The notes under the pieces: generated by a model
The model's input: the letters and a program-made list of their open reading frames with translations, nothing else
Told to the model about the DNA's origin: nothing
Databases searched by the model: none
Position numbers and translations under genes: made by a program
In this document: positions 45,502-54,724 of the stretch, in pieces
Numbering within the stretch: position 1 is the stretch's first letter
Layout: each line of letters opens with the position of its first letter
Source: Mycolicibacter heraklionensis
GTDB lineage: Bacteria; Actinomycetota; Actinomycetes; Mycobacteriales; Mycobacteriaceae
Assembly: GCF_019645815.1 (NCBI RefSeq)
Contig: NZ_CP080997.1
Span: 186,001-250,000, forward strand
DNA length: 64,000 nucleotides
Direction: 5' to 3'

Positions 45502-46323
45502 TCAGCCCAGGATCGGCAGACGGCGTTCGCGGGCGAGCTTGTCCAGCGCCTCCTGCATGACGGTGCGCACGTGCGCGTCGACCACGTCGATGTCGGGGTC
45601 CTCGCCGAACTCCGCGATGATGTCGATCGGTTCGCACACCTGCATGACGATCTTGGTGGGCAGTGGCAGGTTGACCGGCAACACCGCGGAAAGGCCGAAC
45701 GGGAAGCCGAACGAGATCGGCAGAATCTTGACCCGCATCAGCTTGTCCAGCCGCAGGGCCTTGGCCAGCCCGGTGCCGCGGGACAGGTAGAACTGGCTTT
45801 CCTGTCCACCGATCCCGACTGTCGGCACGATCGGCACACCTGCGTTGATCGCGGCGCGGATGTAGCCCTTGCGGCCGCCGAAGTCGATCTTGTTCTCTTC
45901 CAGCGTCGGCCGGTAGACGTCGTAGTCACCGCCCGGGAAGACCACCACCACGCCGCCGGAGCGCAGGGCCTCGTCGGCGTTGGCGTGGTTGGCGGGGATG
46001 AACCCGGTCTTGCGGAAGAAGTCAGCGGTGAAACCGGTGAAGATCAGGTCGTGGCTGAGCGTGTAGACGGGACGGTCGTAGCCGAAGGTGTCGTAGAAGC
46101 CGGTGGCGAACACCGGGACGTCCATCGCGAACAGGCCGCCGGAATGGTTCGACACCACCAGGGCGCCGCCCTTCGGGAACGATTCCAAGCCTCGCACCTC
46201 GGCACGGTGGTAGCCCTTGATGAACGGTCGTAGCAGGCCCATCACCCGTTCGGTCAGACCCGGGTCCCACTTTGTAATGGGCCGTGGAAGGTCGTCCGAC
46301 CAGTCGTTGTCCGGCGTGTCCAC
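45502..46323 (-). CDS. PlsC-type glycerolipid acyltransferase (Rv1428c-like)
   Basis: 273 residues. GTG at 46321-46323 has GAGGGGG upstream; no usual start lies further up that suits. The acyltransferase motif NHSGGLFAMD is a variant of the HX4D box (about 68-77). FPGGDYDVYRPTLEE and GVPIVPTVGIGGQE are further family motifs. It probably transfers an acyl group made by the adjacent ligase to a lysophospholipid or glycolipid at the inner membrane. Confidence 0.82.
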   Translation of the reverse strand: MDTPDNDWSDDLPRPITKWDPGLTERVMGLLRPFIKGYHRAEVRGLESFPKGGALVVSNHSGGLFAMDVPVFATGFYDTFGYDRPVYTLSHDLIFTGFTADFFRKTGFIPANHANADEALRSGGVVVVFPGGDYDVYRPTLEENKIDFGGRKGYIRAAINAGVPIVPTVGIGGQESQFYLSRGTGLAKALRLDKLMRVKILPISFGFPFGLSAVLPVNLPLPTKIVMQVCEPIDIIAEFGEDPDIDVVDAHVRTVMQEALDKLARERRLPILG

Positions 46324-46417
46324 CGTGGCCCCCTCAATTGAAACGTGTTCTAGTTTTGCCCATGTTACCGGCTTGGACCCGGTGCTGGATACCATCAGCG
46401 CACTGTTCCGAGTAGCC

Positions 46418-46425
46418 GAGGGGAG
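46418..46425 (+). promoter_or_regulatory. strong ribosome binding site of nat
   Basis: GAGGGGAG lies 6 bases before ATC 46432. The spacing is ideal, yet no ATG, GTG or TTG follows in the right frame. Confidence 0.65.
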
Positions 46426-46431
46426 CTCCGC

Positions 46432-47262
46432 ATCGACCTGCAGGGGTACTTCGACCGCATCGGCTATCGCCATGGCACCGAGCCGACGCTTCAGACGCTC
46501 ACCTCCCTGGTGTCCGCGCACGTCCGCCACATTCCGTTCGAGAATCTCGACCCCCTGATGGGGGTGCCGGTGATCGATCTCGGCTCGGCGGCACTGGCGG
46601 CCAAGCTGGTGGCGCGCCGCCGCGGCGGCTACTGCTACGAGCACAACAACCTGATGCGCGAGGTGCTGTGTGAGCTCGGATTCGGAGCCGACCGGCTGGC
46701 CGGGCGGGTGGTGTGGATGAGCCCGCAGGGACTCGACGGGCCGCCGCATCCTCAGACCCATCAGGCCCTGGCGGTGACGATTCCGGGGTCGGACCAGCGA
46801 TATCTCGTCGACGTGGGCTTCGGCGGACAGACGCCGACGGCACCGATCCCGATGGTCCCCGGCGATGTTCAACAGACCTCCCACGAGCCGTTCCGGCTGC
46901 GTGAGCGCGGGAGCGACGCGGACGAGTACGTGTTGGAGACGCTGATCGGCGAGCGTTGGCGGCCGCTGTACATCCTGGGACTTCAGCCACGGCCGCTGAT
47001 CGACATGCAGGTGGGCAGTTGGTACGTGTCCACCTACCCCGAGTCGAACTTTGTCGTCGGCCTCAGTGCGGCGCTGGTGACCGACGACGCCCGCTGGAAC
47101 CTGCGCGGTCGCAACCTCGCCATCCACGCCGGCGGCGGCACCGAGCGGATCCGGTTCGACGACGCCGCACAGGTGTGCACGGCTCTGACCGACCGCTTCG
47201 GCATCGATCTGGCCGGCCTGGGCGACGTCGAGGCCAAAGTGGCGACGGTGCTGGACACCTGA
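46432..47262 (+). CDS. nat: arylamine N-acetyltransferase, unusual start
   Basis: 276 residues if translation begins at ATC 46432. The first residues read IDLQGYFDRIGYR, which align with the LDLTAYFDRINY start of mycobacterial NAT. The Cys-His-Asp triad is complete: RRGGYCYEHN (Cys 68), PQTHQAL (His) and YLVDVGFGGQT (Asp). It moves acetyl from acetyl-CoA to arylamines; in M. tuberculosis the enzyme is tied to cholesterol breakdown. GTG 46510 would remove the first helix. The protein beyond looks intact, so the gene is probably active with a rare start or carries a lost start codon. Its stop overlaps the protease start. Confidence 0.85.
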   Translation: MDLQGYFDRIGYRHGTEPTLQTLTSLVSAHVRHIPFENLDPLMGVPVIDLGSAALAAKLVARRRGGYCYEHNNLMREVLCELGFGADRLAGRVVWMSPQGLDGPPHPQTHQALAVTIPGSDQRYLVDVGFGGQTPTAPIPMVPGDVQQTSHEPFRLRERGSDADEYVLETLIGERWRPLYILGLQPRPLIDMQVGSWYVSTYPESNFVVGLSAALVTDDARWNLRGRNLAIHAGGGTERIRFDDAAQVCTALTDRFGIDLAGLGDVEAKVATVLDT

Positions 47263-47888
47263 TGGTCAGGATCGCGTTGGCGGGCGTGATGGCGGCCGCG
47301 GGACTGGCGTTCGCCGGCATCGCGTCGGCCGGGCCGATGCCCGGCATCGAGTTGCTGGACGACAGCAGCAGCTGCACAGCGGGCTTCGTCACCCAGAACG
47401 ACCACGGCGACTACTACCTGCTGACCAGCGGCCACTGCGACTCGCACGACGGATCGCAGTGGACCGATGTCTTCGAGACACCCCTGGGCCGGATCACTGC
47501 GAGCGAGAACAACGGCGAAGACCGGGACGCCGCGATCATCCGGCTCGACCCGGCCGCCGGCCGGCCCAACGGCAAAGTCGCTGGCCGCTACCCGGTGGCC
47601 AATGTGCTGACCGCTGATCAGATTCACGTCGGCATGACCATCTGCAAGACCGGTGCCCAGACCGGTGAGACCTGCGGTCCGGTCAGCGCCATCATCGGCA
47701 ACCTTGTGGAGACCGATGTGTACAGCACCATCGGCGACAGCGGCAGTCCCGGCTACGTGGTCAACCCGGACGGCACCGTCAGTGCGGTCGGTCTGCTGAT
47801 GGGCGGACCGGTGGATGACGACTACTCCACCGACTTCGTCCTGCTGGATCCCTTCCTGCGCCAGTGGGGATTGCACGTAGTGCGTTAG
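47262..47888 (+). CDS. secreted chymotrypsin-like serine protease
   Basis: 208 residues from ATG 47262, which shares bases with the nat stop (TGATG). A signal peptide ends near residue 24 (GIASAGP). The S1 triad is visible: TSGHC (His 58), DRDAAII (Asp 89) and IGDSGSPG (Ser 160). Cys pairs at 38/59 and 129/137 may form disulfides. It is small, like the secreted proteases of streptomycetes and the mycobacterial Rv1815 group. Why it is coupled to nat is unclear. Confidence 0.85.
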   Translation: MVRIALAGVMAAAGLAFAGIASAGPMPGIELLDDSSSCTAGFVTQNDHGDYYLLTSGHCDSHDGSQWTDVFETPLGRITASENNGEDRDAAIIRLDPAAGRPNGKVAGRYPVANVLTADQIHVGMTICKTGAQTGETCGPVSAIIGNLVETDVYSTIGDSGSPGYVVNPDGTVSAVGLLMGGPVDDDYSTDFVLLDPFLRQWGLHVVR

Positions 47889-47948
47889 GGTGCGCTGAAA
47901 CGTCGCGATTCCGGCGACCTGCGCATGGTTCAGGTGCATGCTGGACCT

Positions 47949-49784
47949 ATGGGTCACTACAAGAGCAATGTCCGCGACCTGGAATTCAATCTGTTCGAGC
48001 TACTGGGCCTGGAGCAATGCCTGGCCGACGGCGCATTCGGAGATCTCGACGGCGACACCGTGCGCCAGATGCTGGCCGAGGCCGCCCGGCTGGCCGAGGG
48101 GCCGGTAGCCGAGTCGTTCGCCGCCAGTGACCGCCATCCGCCGGTGTTCGACCCGGCCACTCACCACGTGACGCTGCCGGAGCCCTTCAAGGAGTCGTTG
48201 CGGGCCTGGAAAGAGGGCGAGTGGTTTCGGATCGGCCTGGTAGAGGAGGTCGGCGGGGTGCCGGCCCCGGCGATGGTGTCCTGGGCGATCAACGAACTGG
48301 CGCTGGGCGCCAATCCCGCGGTGTTCATCTTCATGGCCGGGCCGATCTTCGCCAACATCCTCTACGGGCTGGGTAACGAGCAGCAGCGGCACTGGGCTTC
48401 CATGGCGATCGAGCGGAACTGGGCCGCCACCATGGTGCTCACCGAACCCGACGCCGGCTCTGACGTCGGCGCGGGCCGCACCAAGGCCATCGAGCAGCCC
48501 GACGGCAGCTGGCACATCGACGGCGTCAAGCGGTTCATCACCAACGGCGACACCGACGACATGTTCGAGAACATCATGCATATGACCCTGGCCCGCCCCG
48601 AGGGCGCCGGGCCGGGGACCAAGGGACTCAGCCTGTTCCTAGTCCCCAAGTTCCTGCCGGACCCCGAGACCGGGGAGCCGGGCGAGCGCAACGGGGTGTT
48701 CGTCACCGGGCTGGAACACAAGATGGGACTGAAGGTTTCAACCACCTGCGAGCTGACGTTCGGCCAGCACGGCATTCCGGCGAAAGGATGGCTGGTCGGC
48801 GACACCCGCAACGGTATCGCGCAGATGTTCCACGTCATTGAGTATGCGCGAATGATGGTGGGAACCAAGGCGATCGCCACCCTGTCCACCGGCTACCTGA
48901 ATGCGCTGGAGTACGCCAAGACCCGCATTCAGGGGGCCGACCTGACCCAGATGACCGACAAGACCGCGCCGCGGGTGACCATCATCCACCACCCGGATGT
49001 GCGGCGCGCCCTGATGATGCAGAAGGTCTACGCCGAGGGAATGCGGGCGCTGTACCTCTACACCGCGGCCCACCAGAACCCCGAAGTGGCCGCGCAGGTA
49101 TCGGGTGCCGACGCCGAGATGGCCGACCGGGTCAACGACCTGCTGCTTCCGATCGTTAAGGGCGTCGGCTCGGAACGGGCCTACCAGTACCTCACCGAAT
49201 CGCTGCAGACGTTCGGCGGCTCGGGCTTCCTGCAGGACTATCCGATCGAGCAGTACATCCGTGACGCCAAGATCGATTCGCTCTATGAGGGCACCACCGC
49301 AATTCAGGCGCAGGACTTCTTCTTTCGCAAGATTGCCCGCGACCGCGGTGTGGCGCTGGGGCATCTGGTGGCCCAGATAGAGGAATTCCTCGACAGCGCC
49401 GACGGTCATCCGGAGCTGGCTGATTCCCGCAAGCTGCTGGCCGCCGCGCTCGACGATGCGCGGGCGATGGTGGCCGCCATGACCGGATACATGTTCGGGT
49501 CGCAACAGGAGGCTCGGGAGCTCTATCGGGTGGGCTTGGGGTCGGTGCGGTTCCTGCTGGCCGTCGGCGACCTGGTGATCGGCTGGCTGCTGCTGCGTCA
49601 GGCCGAGATCGCGTTGGGTGCGCTGGACCAAGGCGCCACCGGCGACGATCAGCATTTCTACCGCGGAAAGGTGTCCGCGGCAAAGTTCTTCGCGGCCAAC
49701 GTGTTACCCCGGCTCGGTGCGGATCGGCGGATCGTGGAAAGTGAAGACCTCGCGGTGATGGATCTCTCCGAGGACGCGTTCTAG
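47949..49784 (+). CDS. acyl-CoA dehydrogenase, FadE5-like
   Basis: 611 residues from ATG 47949 ([17 protein letters not shown]), the same start and length as FadE5 (Rv0244c). The family FAD and substrate motifs are [25 protein letters not shown] and [13 protein letters not shown]. The catalytic Glu region is [20 protein letters not shown] (about 460). The C-terminal 130 residues are the extra helical domain of this long ACAD class. FadE5 acts on medium to very long acyl-CoA. This copy is away from the usual fadE5 place and is probably a paralogue. Confidence 0.9.
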   Translation: MGHYKSNVRDLEFNLFELLGLEQCLADGAFGDLDGDTVRQMLAEAARLAEGPVAESFAASDRHPPVFDPATHHVTLPEPFKESLRAWKEGEWFRIGLVEEVGGVPAPAMVSWAINELALGANPAVFIFMAGPIFANILYGLGNEQQRHWASMAIERNWAATMVLTEPDAGSDVGAGRTKAIEQPDGSWHIDGVKRFITNGDTDDMFENIMHMTLARPEGAGPGTKGLSLFLVPKFLPDPETGEPGERNGVFVTGLEHKMGLKVSTTCELTFGQHGIPAKGWLVGDTRNGIAQMFHVIEYARMMVGTKAIATLSTGYLNALEYAKTRIQGADLTQMTDKTAPRVTIIHHPDVRRALMMQKVYAEGMRALYLYTAAHQNPEVAAQVSGADAEMADRVNDLLLPIVKGVGSERAYQYLTESLQTFGGSGFLQDYPIEQYIRDAKIDSLYEGTTAIQAQDFFFRKIARDRGVALGHLVAQIEEFLDSADGHPELADSRKLLAAALDDARAMVAAMTGYMFGSQQEARELYRVGLGSVRFLLAVGDLVIGWLLLRQAEIALGALDQGATGDDQHFYRGKVSAAKFFAANVLPRLGADRRIVESEDLAVMDLSEDAF

Positions 49785-49799
49785 CGAAGGTGCCTCGCC

Positions 49800-50297
49800 G
49801 TGCACACCCATACCCGGAAATACCGGCTACCCGATCAGGGCTATGCGATCGTCCGGTGGGCCCACGAGCTGGCCAAGGGGCGCGGGGCCGTGGTGGTCGA
49901 GCCTGATGTCGAACAAATCCGTCGCCCCGACGGCGCACTGACCTTCGTCGACGCCGCACCGTTCAAGACTGTGCCGGACGGGCCGCTGTCGGTGTTGCGC
50001 GAACTGCTCGACCTGGAAGCCCTGGAGTTGCGCGCCTGGAGCAGGCGCGGGTTCGCCAGGTTTCACAAGCGCGCTGCGGCCAAACAGGCCGAGCGGATCT
50101 GCCGGGAACAGGGCAGCGACGCCGCCGTCGACTGGGTGCTGGCCAACGCCACCACCGATCCGGTGGATCTCGGTGAGCTCCGGGACCGGCTGGGCGCGCG
50201 GCTGTACACCGCCGGCGGGCGCGACGAAGACTTCTACCGCACCCAGGTGGGGCGCTGCATCGAGCATCGCCGCCGGCAGCGGTTGTTCCGGAGCTGA
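49800..50297 (+). CDS. hypothetical protein
   Basis: 165 residues from GTG 49800, 15 bases past the fadE stop. It is basic at the C-terminus and predicted alpha-helical from residue 65 onward, with no signal peptide, membrane helix or recognised motif. A Cys occurs at ERICREQ and another at VGRCIEH. The codon pattern fits a real gene. The function is unknown; position suggests it is co-transcribed with the dehydrogenase. Confidence 0.65.
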   Translation: MHTHTRKYRLPDQGYAIVRWAHELAKGRGAVVVEPDVEQIRRPDGALTFVDAAPFKTVPDGPLSVLRELLDLEALELRAWSRRGFARFHKRAAAKQAERICREQGSDAAVDWVLANATTDPVDLGELRDRLGARLYTAGGRDEDFYRTQVGRCIEHRRRQRLFRS

Positions 50298-50314
50298 GCC
50301 GCGCCTTCTCCGAC

Positions 50315-51085
50315 TCAGCTGCGCCGTTGCCGAACCTTGTAGGTGGACGGCCACGACACCCGGGTGTCGTCGCCCGACAGCGGTGTTCCCTTGGTGCCGA
50401 CGGTGACGTTGTAGGCCTCTTCGCCGGGGCCGACTTCACGGTTGGCGTGTTCGGTGGCCAGGTAGTACAGCTGGTCGATCTCCAGGTCGACGAAGGCGAC
50501 GAAGCTCGTCTTGCGCACCGCGTCGCCGAAGCCGGCGGTCATGCGATCCGACAGGATGCGCGAGGCGATCACCGCCGCGGCCAGGATCCCGAACGGAATG
50601 ACCCAGTAGCACAGGTAGATCAGCGGACAACGGGTGTTGTGCAGCGCGGCATGGGCCAGGGCGATCGGCGGGATCACCGCCGAGGCGAGCATCGCCGTCA
50701 AAGCGCCTAGCCAGATCCACGTCACCCGATTCACGACGGGACCGAACAGCTCGGATTGCGCCACTCCTGCCCGCAGATCCGCCTTGACGACGGCTTCCAC
50801 CACGGGCCTGCCCAGCGCCATGCCGGCGAGCAGCGTCGCCAACAGTCCGGCGAAACTCAGCGCCAGCACCCAGCGCTGCGCCCCGGTGAACGCCAGCGGC
50901 AGTACCGCCAGCACCGCGAACGTCGCAACGGCTCCGATGCCCAGCAGGCGTGCCGGCGACTCGCGGCTGCTCACCCAAACAGCGCACGCAACAACCAGCG
51001 CCACCGCCGCGGCGATCACTGGCGGCGTATTTCCCGCCAGCACCCAGTACACCGCCCAGGGTGCAAACCACAGCAGCACGCCCAC
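50315..51085 (-). CDS. polytopic membrane protein, unknown
   Basis: 256 residues from ATG at 51083-51085. Six hydrophobic segments lie between residues 3 and 185. The last 70 residues are soluble and contain VDLEIDQLYYLATEHANREVGPGEE. I do not recognise the family. It faces the hypothetical gene tail to tail with 17 bases between. A small hairpin lies 22 bases before its start. Confidence 0.65.
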   Translation of the reverse strand: MGVLLWFAPWAVYWVLAGNTPPVIAAAVALVVACAVWVSSRESPARLLGIGAVATFAVLAVLPLAFTGAQRWVLALSFAGLLATLLAGMALGRPVVEAVVKADLRAGVAQSELFGPVVNRVTWIWLGALTAMLASAVIPPIALAHAALHNTRCPLIYLCYWVIPFGILAAAVIASRILSDRMTAGFGDAVRKTSFVAFVDLEIDQLYYLATEHANREVGPGEEAYNVTVGTKGTPLSGDDTRVSWPSTYKVRQRRS

Positions 51086-51106
51086 GCACGGCAGTATAGG
51101 GGCTTA

Positions 51107-51121
51107 CCGTTGCAGCAACGG
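51107..51121. terminator. small hairpin between aldehyde dehydrogenase and membrane gene
   Basis: CCGTTG (51107-51112) and CAACGG (51116-51121) pair perfectly around CAG. There is no T-run, so it is only a weak terminator candidate. Confidence 0.3.
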
Positions 51122-51150
51122 CAAGGTGAGCCGATCCGGGCGATGCCCGA

Positions 51151-52623
51151 TCAGGCGTCCAGTGTGTAGCCCATCGGCATCAGCACGCTCTTCTGCTGGG
51201 TGAAGTGCTCCACGCCCTCTTTGCCGTTCTCCCGGCCGATACCGGAGTTCTTGTAGCCACCGAACGGGCAGCACGGGTCGAAGGCGTACCAGTTGATTCC
51301 GTAGGTCCCGGTCCGGATCTTCTTGGCGATCTCGATCCCGCGCGGCACGTCCGAGGTCCACACGCTGCCGGCCAGCCCGTACATCGAGTCGTTGGCGATC
51401 GCGACCGCGTCGTCCTCGGTGTCGTAGGCGATGATCGACAGCACCGGCCCGAAGATCTCCTCCTGGGCGATCGTCATGGAGTTGTCCACGTCGGCGAACA
51501 CGGTGGGCTCGACGAAGAAGCCGGAGTCCAGACCCTCGGGCCGGCCGCCGCCGCAGACCAGCCGGGCACCTTCCTCGATGCCCTTGGCGATGTAGCCCTC
51601 GACTCGCTCGCGCTGCTTCTCGCTGATCAGCGCACCGATCTGGGCGCCGGGGTCATCCGGCAGGCCGACCGGCAGCGCGGTGACGAAGTTCTTGACTGCC
51701 TCGACGATCTCGTCGTAGCGCGAGCGTGGGGCCAGGATGCGAGTCTGGGCGACACAGGCCTGACCGGTGTTCATGATCCCGGAGAACACCAGCATGGGGA
51801 TCGCCGATGCCAGGTCGACGTCTTCGAGCACGATGGACGCCGACTTGCCGCCGAGTTCCAGCGTGCACGGCTTGAGCAGGTCCGCGGCGCGCTTGCCGAT
51901 CTCCTTGCCGACGGCCGAGCTGCCGGTGAAGGAGAAGATGTCCACGCCCGGGTTGGAGGTCAGCGCCTGGCCGGTCTCGGCGCCGCCCGGCACCACCGAC
52001 AGCACGCCCTCCGGCAAGCCTGCGTCGGCGAAGGTCTGCGCCAGCAGGTTCGCGCTGAACGGCGTCTCGGCGGCGGGCTTGAGCACCACCGTGCAGCCGG
52101 CCAGCAGGGCCGGACCCAGCTTGTTGACCGCCAGGAACAGCGGCACGTTCCACGCCACGATCGCACCGACCACGCCGATCGGTTCGCGGCGCACGATCGT
52201 CTGACCGTAAGCGCCGGTGCGGACCTCTTCCCAGCTGACCTCGTCGACGGCGGGGCCGGCGAAGAAGTTCAGCGCCCCGATGGAACTCATCCAGTGCATG
52301 GTTTCGACGCCCAGCGGGGGCTGGCCGGTCTCGGCGCCCAGCAGCGACGTGAACTGGTCCTTGCGCTCTTCCATGAGCTTGATCGCGGCGGCGATCACCG
52401 CGGCCCGCTCGGCCGGCGGGGTCGACGGCCACGGCCCGGAGTCAAACGCGGTGCGCGCGGCGGCCACCGCCGCATCCACATCGGCCTTGGCAGCCAGCGG
52501 CACCTTGCCGACATACTCGCCGGTCGCCGGGTTGTGAACCTCGATCACCCGATCGGTGGACGGGGCGGTCCACTTGCCGCCGATGAAGAGGGTGTCGTAT
52601 TCGGTGATGCTGGAGTCGGTCAT
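51151..52623 (-). CDS. NAD(P)-dependent aldehyde dehydrogenase (Rv0223c-type)
   Basis: 490 residues; ATG at 52621-52623 (MTDSSITEY) is favoured over 52632. Family motifs are complete: EPIGVVGAIVAWNVPLFL, FTGSSAVGKEIG (dinucleotide site), LELGGKSA with the general-base Glu (about 255) and NTGQACVAQTR with the catalytic Cys (about 289), then EEIFGPVLSI. It oxidises an aldehyde to the acid. Substrate cannot be told; fatty aldehyde fits the setting. The gene lies where Rv0223c does. Confidence 0.9.
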   Translation of the reverse strand: MTDSSITEYDTLFIGGKWTAPSTDRVIEVHNPATGEYVGKVPLAAKADVDAAVAAARTAFDSGPWPSTPPAERAAVIAAAIKLMEERKDQFTSLLGAETGQPPLGVETMHWMSSIGALNFFAGPAVDEVSWEEVRTGAYGQTIVRREPIGVVGAIVAWNVPLFLAVNKLGPALLAGCTVVLKPAAETPFSANLLAQTFADAGLPEGVLSVVPGGAETGQALTSNPGVDIFSFTGSSAVGKEIGKRAADLLKPCTLELGGKSASIVLEDVDLASAIPMLVFSGIMNTGQACVAQTRILAPRSRYDEIVEAVKNFVTALPVGLPDDPGAQIGALISEKQRERVEGYIAKGIEEGARLVCGGGRPEGLDSGFFVEPTVFADVDNSMTIAQEEIFGPVLSIIAYDTEDDAVAIANDSMYGLAGSVWTSDVPRGIEIAKKIRTGTYGINWYAFDPCCPFGGYKNSGIGRENGKEGVEHFTQQKSVLMPMGYTLDA

Positions 52624-52677
52624 GGGCGCCACCCTACCGAGCCGGCGGACGGATTAGAACACGTTGCAGTCAATCCA

Positions 52678-53448
52678 TCAGCTCGGTTGTAGCACCAGCA
52701 CCAGATTGCTCACGCCGAACTCGCGAATGCCCGGCACCTTCGTCATCGACCACGCCCATCGCGGGTGATAACGGGGGAAAGCCGCGACCAGCGCGCCGGT
52801 GTGACGGGCCCAGTCCAGGCCCTCGGCGGCCGACACCGCGAACAATGACGAGCCGTAGTTGTTCTTCGGCGGGTGGCCGTGCCGTCGGGTGTAGCGCGCG
52901 GCGGCGCGCCGGCCGCCCAGATAGTGCGTCAGCCCCATCTCGTGGCCGCCGAACGGACCCAGCCACACCGTGTAGGACAGCACCGCCAGCCCGCCGGGCC
53001 GGGTGACCCGCAGCATCTCGTTGCCCAGCTGCCAGGGCCGCGGCACGTGCTCGGCGACGTTGGACGACAGGCAGATGTCCACGCTCGCGTCGGCGAACGG
53101 CAGGGCCATACCGGAGGCCCGCACGAAGCTGCCCGTCGCGTCCGAGGGCCGGGCCGCATGCATCGCGTGGACTTCGCCGGGGTCGGGTTCCACACCGATA
53201 TAGCGCAGCCCGGCGTCGGCGAACGCGGTGGCGAAGTAGCCCGGCCCGCCGCCGACGTCGAGCAGGGTCCTGCCGGCCGGATCGTCGCCGCACACTCCCC
53301 GCCACAGCTCGATGACCATGGCCGAGGTGTCGTCGGCCAGCGCACCGTAGAACCGGGCCGGCGCGGTCTGCTCATAGCGGAACTGGGACAGCAGGCGCAC
53401 CGAACGGGCCAACGTCGCGCGTCGCGCGAACTTCTCGGTGGCAGCCAC
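52678..53448 (-). CDS. class I SAM methyltransferase (Rv0224c-type)
   Basis: 256 residues from GTG at 53446-53448. The SAM site is TLLDVGGGPGYFATAFA (about 63-79), the acidic residue of motif II is in YIGVEPD, and PFADASVDICLSSNVAEHV is motif IV. It has no membrane helix. It is divergent from the glycosyltransferase gene (111 bases between). Rv0224c is essential in screens as I recall, but its substrate is unknown. Confidence 0.85.
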   Translation of the reverse strand: MAATEKFARRATLARSVRLLSQFRYEQTAPARFYGALADDTSAMVIELWRGVCGDDPAGRTLLDVGGGPGYFATAFADAGLRYIGVEPDPGEVHAMHAARPSDATGSFVRASGMALPFADASVDICLSSNVAEHVPRPWQLGNEMLRVTRPGGLAVLSYTVWLGPFGGHEMGLTHYLGGRRAAARYTRRHGHPPKNNYGSSLFAVSAAEGLDWARHTGALVAAFPRYHPRWAWSMTKVPGIREFGVSNLVLVLQPS

Positions 53449-53559
53449 CGAGCCAGCCTAGATCTCGGCCAACGTGACGGTGGCCGCACGCCGGGGGCCG
53501 AACGTGCAGCTGGCTTCACGCTCGGCGGGGTGGGGAACCGGCCGACTACCCTGGTCGGC

Positions 53560-54714
53560 GTGTCTGCTGTCCGCTCGGTCCTGCTGCTGTGCTGGCGTGA
53601 CACCGGGCATCCGCAGGGCGGCGGCAGCGAGACCTACCTGCAGCGGATCGGCGCCGAGCTGGCCGCCGCCGGCGTGGCGGTGACGCTGCGCACCGCCCGT
53701 TACCCGGGCGCGCCCAAACACGAGGTCGTCGACGGGGTGCACATCAACCGGCGCGGCGGGCCCTACACCGTGTACCTATGGGCGGGGGCGGCCATGGTGG
53801 CGGCCCGGTTCGGCCTCGGTCAGCTGCGGCGGGTGCGGCCCGACGCGGTGATCGACACCCAGAACGGGTTGCCGTTTCTGGCCCGGCTGGCCTACGGGCG
53901 GCGGGTCGCGGTGCTGGTGCACCACTGCCACCGCGAGCAGTGGCCGGTGGCCGGGCCGGTGCTGAGCCGGATCGGCTGGCTGGTGGAGTCGAGGCTGTCG
54001 CCGTGGCTGAACCGGCGCAACCAATACCTGACGGTGTCATTGCCCTCGGTGCGCGACCTGATCGAGCTCGGAGTGGGCCCCGAGCGCATCGCGGTGGTGC
54101 GCAACGGCCTCGATGAGGCGCCACCGGCGACGCTGACGCACCCTCGCTCGCCGACACCGCGGGTGGTGGTGCTGTCCCGCCTGGTGCCGCATAAACAGAT
54201 CGAGGACGCGCTGGACGCGGTTGCGGCACTGCGCGCCCGGGTGCCCGGTCTGCACCTCGATGTCATCGGTGGCGGTTGGTGGAGCGACCGGCTGGTGGAG
54301 CACGCCGCGGAGCTGGGGATCACCGGCGCGGTCACCTTCCACGGCCACGTCGACGAGGTCACCAAGCACGAACTGGTGCACCAGGCTTGGGTACACGTGT
54401 TGCCGTCCCGCAAGGAGGGCTGGGGCCTGGCCGTCATCGAGGCGGGCCAGCACGGCGTGCCGACCATCGGCTACCGGGCCTCCGGCGGGCTGTCCGACTC
54501 GATCGTCGACGGGGTCACCGGGATATTGGTCGATGACCGCGACGAGCTGGTCGAGCAACTCCATCAGTTGCTGGCGGACGCGGTGCTACGCGAGCAGCTC
54601 GGCGCCAAGGCGCAGGCCCGCAGCGCCGAATTCTCCTGGCGGCAAAGCGCCGAGGGCTTGCATACCGTGCTGGCGGCCGTACGCGAACGTCGCTATGTCA
54701 GCGGCGTGGTCTGA
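53560..54714 (+). CDS. GT4-family glycosyltransferase (Rv0225-type)
   Basis: 384 residues from GTG 53560, equal to Rv0225 in length as recalled. It has the GT-B fold: an N-terminal Rossmann half opening with LLLCWRDTGHPQGGGSETY, the second half with VVVLSRLVPHKQIEDALDAV, and the donor-binding EX7E motif in PSRKEGWGLAVIEAGQHGVP (about 288-307). It transfers a sugar from an NDP or GDP donor, probably in envelope glycoconjugate synthesis. Confidence 0.87.
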   Translation: MSAVRSVLLLCWRDTGHPQGGGSETYLQRIGAELAAAGVAVTLRTARYPGAPKHEVVDGVHINRRGGPYTVYLWAGAAMVAARFGLGQLRRVRPDAVIDTQNGLPFLARLAYGRRVAVLVHHCHREQWPVAGPVLSRIGWLVESRLSPWLNRRNQYLTVSLPSVRDLIELGVGPERIAVVRNGLDEAPPATLTHPRSPTPRVVVLSRLVPHKQIEDALDAVAALRARVPGLHLDVIGGGWWSDRLVEHAAELGITGAVTFHGHVDEVTKHELVHQAWVHVLPSRKEGWGLAVIEAGQHGVPTIGYRASGGLSDSIVDGVTGILVDDRDELVEQLHQLLADAVLREQLGAKAQARSAEFSWRQSAEGLHTVLAAVRERRYVSGVV

Positions 54715-54724
54715 GCAGCCGCCC

